Shown here one piece after another: positions 9,565 through 17,162 of a stretch of 64,000 nt of DNA (position 1 is the stretch's first letter; every line of letters starts with the position of its first letter). Source of the stretch: Candidatus Electrothrix aestuarii (GTDB taxonomy: Bacteria; Desulfobacterota; Desulfobulbia; Desulfobulbales; Desulfobulbaceae). The notes under the pieces were generated by a model. It was given only the letters and a program-made list of their open reading frames with translations. It ran no database searches and was not told where the DNA came from. The position numbers were made by a program, and so were the translations under genes. The stretch covers positions 4,193,821 to 4,257,820 of the forward strand of contig CP159373.1 of NCBI GenBank assembly GCA_032595685.2, in the 5' to 3' direction.

Positions 9565-9795
9565 TCATAATCTCTTCTGTAAAAATTTGATCTTATATTC
9601 GTGCCAAGCGTCTTCACGCGCCTCTGAAAGCTCTCTCTTATGGTCTATTCCTGACCGTCGAATCTCCTGCGAAATCTTCTCGCCTAAATATTGAAGCCGC
9701 AGCAATGAGAGCTGACGTTCTATAAAGGTGCGGACAGTTCTGCTGCCGATCTGCTGCAGCAGGGTATCGTCAATTTCCAGCTGAATGGTGCTCAT
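9565..9795 (-). CDS. Antitoxin partner of the interrupted PIN toxin
   Basis: 76 residues: a short N-terminal beta-strand (TIQLEIDDTLLQQIG) that fits a ribbon-helix-helix or similar DNA-binding fold, then charged helices ending in KFLQKRL. The stop overlaps the PIN toxin start (ATGA), the usual order of a type II antitoxin-toxin pair. Because the toxin gene is broken by the IS91-like element this antitoxin is probably an orphan. The antitoxin call rests mainly on context. Confidence 0.7.
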   Translation of the reverse strand: MSTIQLEIDDTLLQQIGSRTVRTFIERQLSLLRLQYLGEKISQEIRRSGIDHKRELSEAREDAWHEYKIKFLQKRL

Positions 9796-10020
9796 ATATG
9801 TTCTCTCCGGTATTCAGTTTTCACTCTCCGTAATCCCGACGGAGCAGGGATGGATTACAAGAAAAATTATACCTTAAATATGAGGCGATGTCACCTTTTA
9901 CGGTTTTCGGGCGGGAGCGGATGAAGGAGTGAGAGGTGATTTCCTCTTGAGCGGCAAGGTGCGTGTTTCTACTGAGAGGGTTGGACGGAGAGTTCGGTCT
10001 CGGGAATAGTGACTGAAAAA

Positions 10021-10049
10021 GAAAAAGCCGCGAGCGTAAGCTGGCGGCT
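10021..10049 (-). terminator. Rho-independent terminator of the zinc-ribbon gene
   Basis: On the minus strand an AGCCGC / GCGGCT stem (10026-10049) is followed directly by a T-rich tract (complement of GAAAAAG at 10021-10027). It lies 40 bp after the stop of the 10091-10516 gene. Confidence 0.7.
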
Positions 10050-10090
10050 CTTCATTTCACATAACATCACTTATGCGGCTATGTTGCAAT

Positions 10091-10516
10091 TCACTTTGTG
10101 ATAGAACCACATTCAGGACATTTATATTTGGCCTGGTGTGTATGCTTTAAGGGAGCAGTCAAGTCTAAAACTAAAATCAATTTTTTTTGATTACTATAAC
10201 AGTAAGTACAAAAAGGGCCAGGGCATTCATCGTCTGCCGGATTCTTTAAAAAATAGTGGCCGTCTTTAAACGTAACGTCACCTTTAATATCTAATTTATG
10301 TTGCAAGCCATTAATTGCTTCCTTCAATTCGTGGTTCTCGTCGCGTGCTTCATAAAGCTTAATTTTTACTTCAGAGAGAGCTTCAATTAAATCAGCTAGT
10401 TTTAATTTTGCTTCTGCATCTTTAAGAAGAGAGCTTACATCCTTCAGTTCTTTTGTGATATCAATTGCTAATTTTATAGATGTTAACCCAGCATTAATTG
10501 CGCTAATATCTGGCAT
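10091..10516 (-). CDS. Coiled-coil protein with C-terminal zinc ribbon
   Basis: 141 residues. The N-terminal two thirds is a long amphipathic helix (about 10-75, for example DAEAKLKLADLIEAL). The C-terminus has two Cys pairs (CTYC and CPEC) that look like a zinc ribbon. Similar small proteins are common near phage and accessory regions, but I cannot assign a function. Followed by a clear terminator; upstream DNA is AT-rich and includes a tRNA-like repeat tail. Confidence 0.72.
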   Translation of the reverse strand: MPDISAINAGLTSIKLAIDITKELKDVSSLLKDAEAKLKLADLIEALSEVKIKLYEARDENHELKEAINGLQHKLDIKGDVTFKDGHYFLKNPADDECPGPFCTYCYSNQKKLILVLDLTAPLKHTHQAKYKCPECGSITK

Positions 10517-10629
10517 AACCCCTCCTTTTTATCTGAATTATTAAAATATTGTCTAAAAAAATTTCTAACCATTCTTATTTAAAAAGTAAATATAAAATCA
10601 ATTTCACTTCAACAAAATGTACTCTCAAC

Positions 10630-10706
10630 GGTATCACACCCCGTTTTCAAATCGAGGAATGATGCAGGTTAGAGGGCGGTGTTGAAGGTTCGAATCCCGG
10701 AGGCAA
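10630..10706. repeat. tRNA-like repeat tail 1
   Basis: Starts GGTATCACACCCCG and ends with a T-arm-like segment, GGTTCGAATCCCGG (10687-10700). Related tails occur at 13246, 19281 and 33806. It cannot be folded into a full cloverleaf, so it is called a repeat and not a tRNA gene. Confidence 0.55.
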
Positions 10707-11130
10707 AAAATCAGTTACTTTCAGGAAACGCCCTGCTGAAGTATTTACTTTCCCATCTACTTTTTTTATTGTCATCTTTAATACCAAGGCCATAAACACC
10801 TTGGTCATCCAGGCCAAGCAAATTATTAATCTTACCGTAGACCTCTACTACTTGGTTATCATCTAAATGAACATACAACTTGGAAGCAACAGAACGGCAT
10901 GGTGTAACACGATAATATATATACGTTATTCGTGAAGGATGAAGAATGGTTCGGACTCCATTTCTATCTGTAACCGAGGAAGTATCTGGATTTGATAAAT
11001 TTGGCGGCCCAAGAATTTGCTTCACCTGATCCCCAGTCATGTTAAGCGAAACCTTTCTTATCTCTTTTGTAGTGATGCCTTTATCAAGGGGGAAACTTGG
11101 AAATGAACTCAATGCCATTATTAATATAAA

Positions 11131-12466
11131 GAACAAAACGCCCTACGGGCGGATTAAAACGGAAGCAATTGCGGTATCCACTTAACCTGCCGACCCGAAG
11201 AGTTTCTCTTGTTGCATTCTTGTTTACTCTTGCTTTCCACAAAAGATCCGTCTCTGCTCAGATCAAAGATATCTCCATAGTCAGGATGCCAAATCCGCCA
11301 TAAAAACATTTTTCTTTACAGTTTGGACATGTTAACGGATCTTTCCCGAAACTCTGTACTAGACGCTCTCTCCAGCTCAATGACCTTGAATCACTTTTCA
11401 TGAATTCAAAAGTCTTCTGGATAAAACGTTTACAGTCCATCAAAATCTCTATCGCGATTGTTTTTGTACGTCGAGAATATAACCCATAATGGCGGACCAT
11501 CTTGAATCCCTTTAGCGGGATATGGTCAATTAATCGTTGTATGAACTCTTTGGCTGGAATCGCTTCGGTAACTTTAACTTCTGTTTTATGATCAATATAC
11601 CAAAATGTTACTTCCTCACCATCGTAATTCGTTATCTTGTGCTCTGCCAATGCTGGACGAGCCATATAGCGACCAATATATCGAGCTGCATGTCTTGCTG
11701 ATGTCATCTTGCTTTTACCATTTACATAAAAACCATTACGTTGGCTTTTAAACAGGTAATCTATGAATCTTACATTTTCTTTTGTTTGCGGCAAGCTAGC
11801 CTTTATTTCAGTCAGCAAATAATATTGCCATTTTTTTCTAAGCAGACCATATGGCAAAAATGGAATATCAACCCACTGATTGGAAGATGTTAATCCTCCT
11901 TCTGTCATTAACATATGGACATGCGGATTAAACTTAAGATCTCTTCCAAACGTATGGACAACTAATAGAATTCCCGGAACAGCATCAACTCCTTTACTTT
12001 GAAGTACTTCCACAGCCGCTTTTGAAGCACAATCCATCATAATCTTGATCAGCATACGATCACTAAAAATTATCTTTCGGAGTTCTTGTGGAATGGTAAA
12101 CACTAAATGTCGATGAACTACGTCGAATATACTTTTCACTGTCTTTTCAACCCATTCATCGACGTATCGCTTACCGCAAGACGTACAGAATCGACACTTA
12201 CAGGTGAACCCTACTCTCTTTTTTCAAAACAATTCGGACAAATATACTCGACATAGCCATTGGTAGACTCTCCACAGTTGATCATTTTTTCTACATTTTC
12301 AACGATTGACTCCCAGTGAAGGCTTGAGTACCTGCTTGCCAATTCAACGCAGACTACATACCAAAAATCACGAAAGATTAATTTTATCAGCTTATTTTTC
12401 ATTAAGCTAATACTCTATTCGCAATTACAACATGTTGAAAGGAAAATTTTATAATTTCCTATACAA
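11131..12466 (-). mobile_element. IS91-like (HUH) insertion sequence, copy 2, 1336 bp
   Basis: Same element and orientation as copy 1 (8040-9375), differing by only a few bases: one SNP near the 3' end (GATCCGT against GGTCCGT), one base fewer in a T run (11309-11313) and one base more at 11494-11495. GAAC marks the left junction (11131-11134) and the CGCCC TAC GGGCG hairpin follows. The right flank has no GAAC. It splits a BamE-like gene. Confidence 0.88.
11154..12402 (-). pseudogene. IS91-family transposase, copy 2 (frameshifted)
   Basis: Zinc-binding domain at 12402-12211, HUH catalytic domain from 12139 (HVHMLMTEGG; YIGRYMARP). The region after KGFKMV is intact here (VRHYGLYSRRTK), unlike copy 1. 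The frame is lost later at a T5 run (11309-11313) where copy 1 has T6, so the conserved C-terminus CPNCKEKMFLW becomes CPNCKEKCFYG and ends early. The A6G -1 shift after the zinc domain is shared with copy 1. Confidence 0.85.
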
Positions 12467-12591
12467 TAAAAAAATCAGCATAGCGGCAACAGATATAAAA
12501 AATTTCATTAGCCAGTTCATTTTAGTTTGCATAACAGAATGGAAAATTTCTCTCTCAGAGAGAAAAAGCTATAGGTGTCTGTTAATTTTTT

Positions 12592-12960
12592 TCAATTTTT
12601 TGAATTGTCTTTACTCCCGAAGGCCTTACCCACGAAAAAGCCAACTATTCCCCAAAATAATGTCGAAAATAAATATATAACCAGGGGACGATTTGGGTCG
12701 AAATATTGAAAGCTTGTAAATACTGAAATCAAATGTGGTGGAAAAAAGATAACAATCCAAATACATGCAAACACCCCCTCGAAAGCGGAGTCCTCTAGAT
12801 CTCCATAAGGAATAAAATAGTCAACTAGAAAAGTGATGCCATAGAAAAGAATAGGTAACAAACTACCTACTGAAAATCCTATAAAAGTCTTTCTGGTTAT
12901 CCTTGGAAGAAACATTAAAACACCCGTGCATTTCTTTGACACCCGCTTACTTACTTTCAT
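12592..12960 (-). CDS. Small membrane protein, unknown function
   Basis: 122 residues with three predicted membrane helices (about 26-48, 62-84 and 94-114) and a basic N-terminus (KVSKRVSKK). No family recognised. It is upstream of, and on the same strand as, the interrupted BamE-like gene, whose original start lies about 83 bp downstream of this stop, so the two may have been co-transcribed. Confidence 0.55.
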   Translation of the reverse strand: MKVSKRVSKKCTGVLMFLPRITRKTFIGFSVGSLLPILFYGITFLVDYFIPYGDLEDSAFEGVFACIWIVIFFPPHLISVFTSFQYFDPNRPLVIYLFSTLFWGIVGFFVGKAFGSKDNSKN

Positions 12961-13037
12961 TAGCGTACTGATCCAAAAACAAACAAAACATGCTATCTCG
13001 TGAAAGTAAACAGAAAGGAGCGGATCACGTAGGAATC

Positions 13038-13253
13038 ATTCACAGAGGACGACGGCGTTCATGACGGCCAAAAATGGAAAAATGGCCGAAAAACCGGTTT
13101 GGAGGGCCGTAAGGGGGCCGGTTTTGTGCAACTGGTGCGACTCAGACCGTTTAAAACCGTCTAAAATGGTCTATTATTGCCTGGAGTGGTCATTTTTTAC
13201 GGCCTCTCACGCCGTAAACAGAGGCTGGAAATGTACGCATTGTGCGGTATCAC
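13038..13253. repeat. Palindrome-rich repeat, copy A (216 bp)
   Basis: Matches copy B at 19084-19288 almost base for base, with an extra ACCGTCTAAA-type insert of about 10 bp and one extra A. It contains nested inverted repeats: ACGGCC...GGGCCGT, AGACC...GGTCT and TTTACGGC...GCCGTAAA. Any reading frame through it is an accident of the repeat. Both copies run into a tRNA-like tail. Confidence 0.8.
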
Positions 13254-13326
13254 GCCCCGAAATCAAACCGGCGCAGCCATGCGGTTTACAGGGCGGGGGT
13301 CGCGAGTTCGAATCCCAGAGGCAGGG
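13246..13326. repeat. tRNA-like repeat tail 2
   Basis: GGTATCACGCCCCG, then GCGCAGCCATGCGG, then GAGTTCGAATCCC. D-arm-like and T-arm-like pieces follow in tRNA order but acceptor and anticodon stems do not form. It shares GCAGCCATGCGG with the tail at 33806. Confidence 0.55.
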
Positions 13327-13493
13327 CAATAAAAAACCGGGTCACATGCAGAGCACGTACCCGGTGGAAACATCGAGTGGATATGATTTCAGTGCAAATT
13401 TAAAGAGGCCGTCCGGTATGTAATATTTGGCGAACCAGAGGGTCATCTGAGGTAAACGTTTCAGGAGCAAAAGGAAGCGGCTCAATTCGTTCA

Positions 13494-13982
13494 TCAACTG
13501 AAAAAGCTATTTGGGTCAACCTGACCATTCGATAGAGTACCTGAAACAATCGCAGTATGCCTGTTGATTGGGTGAGTTATATGGTACTCAGGTCCCTTTA
13601 TATTTAACTCTCCGCCATCATCAAAAGAAATATCTATTGATCTATAAAACTTCCATTCATAGTCACGAAACTGTAATATATCCCCAGGTTTAACCTTTTT
13701 TAAAGCAATTTGATTACCCCAGACATAATCTGCTTGATCGTGAAATTCTTCTTCACTTGAGTATAGTGTTAGTTCTCTTGAACTTTTCCCATCCTTTCTT
13801 ATGATCGCTTGCTCCGCAAGATCCCAGCATTGTCCAGAACCTACTTGGCTTCCAAGCTGGTTTCTTGCCCACTCAAGTATGTCGCCGTTTAGTGCGCTAC
13901 TTTCTGAATTCGTATCTAAAGCAAGTAATAATTCTTGAAGCAGGTTGATCAGTGACGGGTTGATCAGTGAATGGCTGAACAT
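13494..13982 (-). CDS. Putative CHAP/NlpC-P60-like cysteine peptidase or amidase
   Basis: 162 residues. The pattern fits papain-like amidases: a Cys in a Gly-rich loop at a helix start (GSGQCWDLAEQA), a YVWG segment, then VKPGDILQFRD, and a His-containing strand HTAIVSG. The Cys and His would be the catalytic dyad. There is no signal peptide, so export, if any, would need another route. It starts 18 bp after the stop of the large lamin-tail protein with a good ribosome site (AAGGGGAAA), so the two are one operon. Substrate unknown; an effector or cell-wall role is possible but unproven. Confidence 0.6.
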   Translation of the reverse strand: MFSHSLINPSLINLLQELLLALDTNSESSALNGDILEWARNQLGSQVGSGQCWDLAEQAIIRKDGKSSRELTLYSSEEEFHDQADYVWGNQIALKKVKPGDILQFRDYEWKFYRSIDISFDDGGELNIKGPEYHITHPINRHTAIVSGTLSNGQVDPNSFFS

Positions 13983-14000
13983 ATTGAATTTCCCCTTAGG

Positions 14001-17000
14001 CTATTTTTCTTTTACGCTATGCAAAACCATATGCTTGTCAATTAATGAAATTTCACTACCAATGTTGCGCAGACGAGCACTCTTTGCATCTAAAACAATA
14101 TCATCCTTTGTGGCTTTTGCTAAATCAGAAACCAAGCGAACCTTCTTACCTGGCATAAGAGTATGTTCCGGCAACGACAAGGACTTCTCCTTTTCGCCCT
14201 GAAGCTTCCACCCTGCAAGGTTAACGGGCTTGATATCTTTATTTTCAAGGACGATATGGGTGAGCAGGTCACCGTGCCAACCTATATCAATCGGCTCCAC
14301 TTTTGTGGGATGCGATTTTGGATCAACAATAAAACTTACGGAACGAGTTGTTATTTCTCCTCCTATATCAATAACACTGCATTCCAATATATTAATTCCT
14401 CGCTTAATCGGATCCTGAGTTGTTTGAAAACGTTTATGATAGGTAAACCCATTTGTTCCTGATCTCCAGTCACTCTGAACATATTTTACTCTTTTCTCAT
14501 TGATCGTGATGAATACCCGACGCAACTTGCCTTGTGCAAGGAATGTAGAGTTTATTCCCTCTATTGATATCTTAATAGGAATAAATGCCGCATGAATTAA
14601 ATTTTTTTCAGGTCTGCTTGTTGACATTCTTCTCGGACTTTCAATTCTTACTGAATAGTCTTTTCCTTTTAATTTTTCGAGAAAATTGACCTTGTCTGAA
14701 TGCGATTTTTCGTATCCTTTTTTTTCTTTTTCATATTTATCCCGTTGTGCCTTGGCATTCCTTTCATCTGTTTCATCTCGATAGGCTCTTTCAATTGCTG
14801 ATTTAATAGATTGTTCCTCAAGAAAAACAGTGTTGGCAACAGAAGCCATCTCATTAACCGGTATTAACCATTTAGGAAATTCAATTTTTAATGCTCTCTT
14901 GAATACACTCTCTATTTCGCGTGTGATTCCCTGTATAATTAATTTTGAGACGTTACCTATAAGGTCACTTGCATGAACAGTATCCTTAATACCGTCTGCT
15001 ATACAACCAACAAATTCCCCAACGGCTTGCAAAGCTAAGTCAAGTAAAGGACGTATGAAAGTTTTATAGGTTATTCCTGGAAGGTACTGCAGAATAAATG
15101 GGATGTCTTTTGTAGACTCCTTCCAGACATTATCAAGTATTTTTTCTCTGAGCTTTTCGTTCTTGAATTGTTTTTCAATTTTTTTGAGTTCATTAGCAAA
15201 TGCTTGGGCAGCCAGCCTGACTTGTTTTGAAAATTCATGGATATTTTTTGCGGTCTTTTCGATTTTTTTCAACATTTCCTGAGCAGTTTCTTCAAGTTCA
15301 CCTACCGCTTCCTTCACGATCTGATAACCTTTTTCAAGCGTTTCCGCAGATAAAGCCAAATAATATGAAGTAAGGGCAGGAGGAAGCTCTGTAATGAGCA
15401 CCGCTATTTGTTCCAGTGTTATTTCCGACATAAAAACGGTGAGATCTTTTACTGCGCTGGCATTAGGGACATGATTACACTCCAATATACCGACAAAATA
15501 ATCTTCTAATACTGATTTATTTCGATAATCCAATTCCAGACTGTCATTCACTAAGGCTGCTAACAACACATGCCGCAACCTCTCCCGGCGTTTTTGGGTC
15601 CATGTTTTTTTACCAAAAGCCTTTTGACCGATAGAAAGAAGATCCACTATGAGTTTCTGAGAGGCTTTATCAGCGGTTTCATCTGAAACCAATTGCAGAG
15701 AGAGTGCTTTGATAGATTCCGAGTTGAGCGTTACTAAAAGATGATCCCGATCTTTTTTAACATCATTTTTCATTTTGTTAAATTCATCTTCTAAGTTATT
15801 TAATACATGATCAGTAATCAGATAACCCAGCACAACAACATTACGTGCGAACACCTTATACACAAGATTGCTCACTCCTACACGAAAGCTGTCGACAAAG
15901 ATGTCATCAAATGTCCCTGCAATCATACCGTCAAGACGTTCAAAAACAAAGTTACTACAGCCAAGGAGAGACGGTTCAACCACCTCATCCATATAAAGCC
16001 GAGCCTGACTGTCTTGAGGTATAATATTCCTGAAACCAGGGAGTAGTTCTTCGTCTATGTACTCATCTATCGCGGACTTGAGCACACCTTTTAACTTTAT
16101 ATACAGATCTGAAGCAGCAAGATTTCCTCCATAACTACCGAGCAATACTGCTGACACAAAGTCTCCAGAGGTAACACCTGTATGTTTCTCCATGAGTTTC
16201 AGTAAAACACTGAGGTCGGGCAGGATATCCTCAAGGATGGGAGCCACACTGCCAGCAGCCAAATAGTCTATAGCGGTAGAGAGATGAAGATTAACAGGAC
16301 GTGTACCGAGTAAACTTTCTATTTCATCCAATACAATATCCGGGACATTGCCCAAATCTAAATCGTCCGCTGCTAACTCTCCAGATAAACTGAACCCTAT
16401 CCCGCTAATATTACCTGAGACAGGCTCTACTATTTCGTCAATTACATGAGTAATAGCAAGGCCGCACCAAATAACCGTAATGGGTTCTCTCCATAACCTG
16501 ACAGCGTCGGGGAGGAGAATAGACATAATGTCTGTAAATTGAGCTGAGAATCCAATAAAAGAATTAAGATTTAGTTCGCTGTTGTCCTTTAACCAATTGA
16601 TAAGATCTTTGATTTTCTTTTTTGCGTCTTCCCGTTGCTTATCATCAAGAAAATCTCTTGTGATGAAAACCACCATGTCATTAATTAACTCCTCTATAAG
16701 AGTCTGACCGGCACTGATTAACTTACGAAGAACATATCTTTTAAAATTCCTTGTTAAAGCCTCAACAACCGACCCCGCAATTTTTTCTGAATTATTGATA
16801 ATAGCGGCTGATGTAGCTTGTCCGGCAACCATGCAAAGTTGAAAAACAGATGGCAGGCAAAAATCAACTAATTCTACGATAGGATGGTATTCTGCGGGCA
16901 GTTTTTCTTTACAGGTTGTAATAATCTCGTATGTTATCAAATCTATTGTACGTGTATAAAACCTATCGGGATTATTTAAGTGAGCAATAGCGAAAAGATC

Positions 17001-17162
17001 CCACCCTGTACCGGCGGACAAACCGATTGAGCCACCGCATTCAATGATAAAACCGGATTTTTTTGGGTCTGCCAGGCTACCATATATTTCAAGATGCCCT
17101 CGTGCCATAGCAGAGAATGACGCTTTTCCCCAGGCTCCTGCCCTAATGTCTAATTCTTTCAC
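14001..17162 (-). CDS. Large protein with C-terminal lamin-tail domain, 5' end lost to IS66
   Basis: About 1050 residues remain. The open frame runs on to a TTG at 17207, but the last 15 codons belong to the IS66 end, so the real N-terminus is gone. The N-terminal part is partly hydrophobic (GGSIGLSAGTGWD near the start). The middle is mainly helical with coiled coils (KKIEKTAKNIHEFSKQVR and a Lys/Glu-rich stretch). Next is a beta-rich Ig-like segment (about 870-975), and the last 90 residues look like a lamin-tail domain: THIVLENKDIKPVNLAGWKL, LMPGKKVRLVSD, NIGSEISLID. Lamin-tail domains act as adhesion or attachment modules. It precedes a CHAP-like gene by 18 bp. Function unknown; possibly still expressed as an IS fusion. 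Confidence 0.65.
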   Translation of the reverse strand: MKELDIRAGAWGKASFSAMARGHLEIYGSLADPKKSGFIIECGGSIGLSAGTGWDLFAIAHLNNPDRFYTRTIDLITYEIITTCKEKLPAEYHPIVELVDFCLPSVFQLCMVAGQATSAAIINNSEKIAGSVVEALTRNFKRYVLRKLISAGQTLIEELINDMVVFITRDFLDDKQREDAKKKIKDLINWLKDNSELNLNSFIGFSAQFTDIMSILLPDAVRLWREPITVIWCGLAITHVIDEIVEPVSGNISGIGFSLSGELAADDLDLGNVPDIVLDEIESLLGTRPVNLHLSTAIDYLAAGSVAPILEDILPDLSVLLKLMEKHTGVTSGDFVSAVLLGSYGGNLAASDLYIKLKGVLKSAIDEYIDEELLPGFRNIIPQDSQARLYMDEVVEPSLLGCSNFVFERLDGMIAGTFDDIFVDSFRVGVSNLVYKVFARNVVVLGYLITDHVLNNLEDEFNKMKNDVKKDRDHLLVTLNSESIKALSLQLVSDETADKASQKLIVDLLSIGQKAFGKKTWTQKRRERLRHVLLAALVNDSLELDYRNKSVLEDYFVGILECNHVPNASAVKDLTVFMSEITLEQIAVLITELPPALTSYYLALSAETLEKGYQIVKEAVGELEETAQEMLKKIEKTAKNIHEFSKQVRLAAQAFANELKKIEKQFKNEKLREKILDNVWKESTKDIPFILQYLPGITYKTFIRPLLDLALQAVGEFVGCIADGIKDTVHASDLIGNVSKLIIQGITREIESVFKRALKIEFPKWLIPVNEMASVANTVFLEEQSIKSAIERAYRDETDERNAKAQRDKYEKEKKGYEKSHSDKVNFLEKLKGKDYSVRIESPRRMSTSRPEKNLIHAAFIPIKISIEGINSTFLAQGKLRRVFITINEKRVKYVQSDWRSGTNGFTYHKRFQTTQDPIKRGINILECSVIDIGGEITTRSVSFIVDPKSHPTKVEPIDIGWHGDLLTHIVLENKDIKPVNLAGWKLQGEKEKSLSLPEHTLMPGKKVRLVSDLAKATKDDIVLDAKSARLRNIGSEISLIDKHMVLHSVKEK

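Larger units (their letters stand above)
7795..9568 (-). pseudogene. PIN-domain toxin gene split by an IS91-like insertion
   Basis: Two pieces of one PIN ribonuclease gene. The N-terminal piece (9568 down to 9376, 64 codons plus one base) carries the first acidic residue in ILDANVLFSAF and the Glu in FLELEKY. The C-terminal piece (8039 down to 7795) carries DEKDTVYVAAAIE and VTNDRV with the remaining acidic residues. Removing 8040-9375 joins them in frame as ...EFV-LQLFSNV..., giving about 145 residues, a normal PIN length. The start codon overlaps the antitoxin stop by 4 bp (ATGA, 9565-9568). All catalytic acids survive, so the interruption is probably recent. As it stands no full toxin can be made. 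Confidence 0.85.
10711..12508 (-). pseudogene. BamE/SmpA-like exported protein split by an IS91-like insertion
   Basis: The 5' piece (12508 down to 12467) encodes MKFFISVAAMLIFL; the 3' piece (11130 down to 10711) continues FILIMALSS and then the mature domain. Removing exactly 11131-12466 joins them in frame and recreates one hydrophobic signal peptide on a protein of about 153 residues. The domain has the BamE/SmpA-type motif MTGDQVKQILGPP, known from small envelope proteins. In the present sequence a TTG inside the element (11136) could start a version lacking a complete signal peptide. Specific function unknown. Confidence 0.75.

Noticed and set aside
13061-13423. 120-codon plus-strand frame, sharing a stretch with a frame at 19171-19353
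   Set aside because: The shared peptide (for example YYCLEWSFFTASHAVNRGW) comes only from the palindromic DNA repeat; no ribosome site and the frames end in tRNA-like tails.
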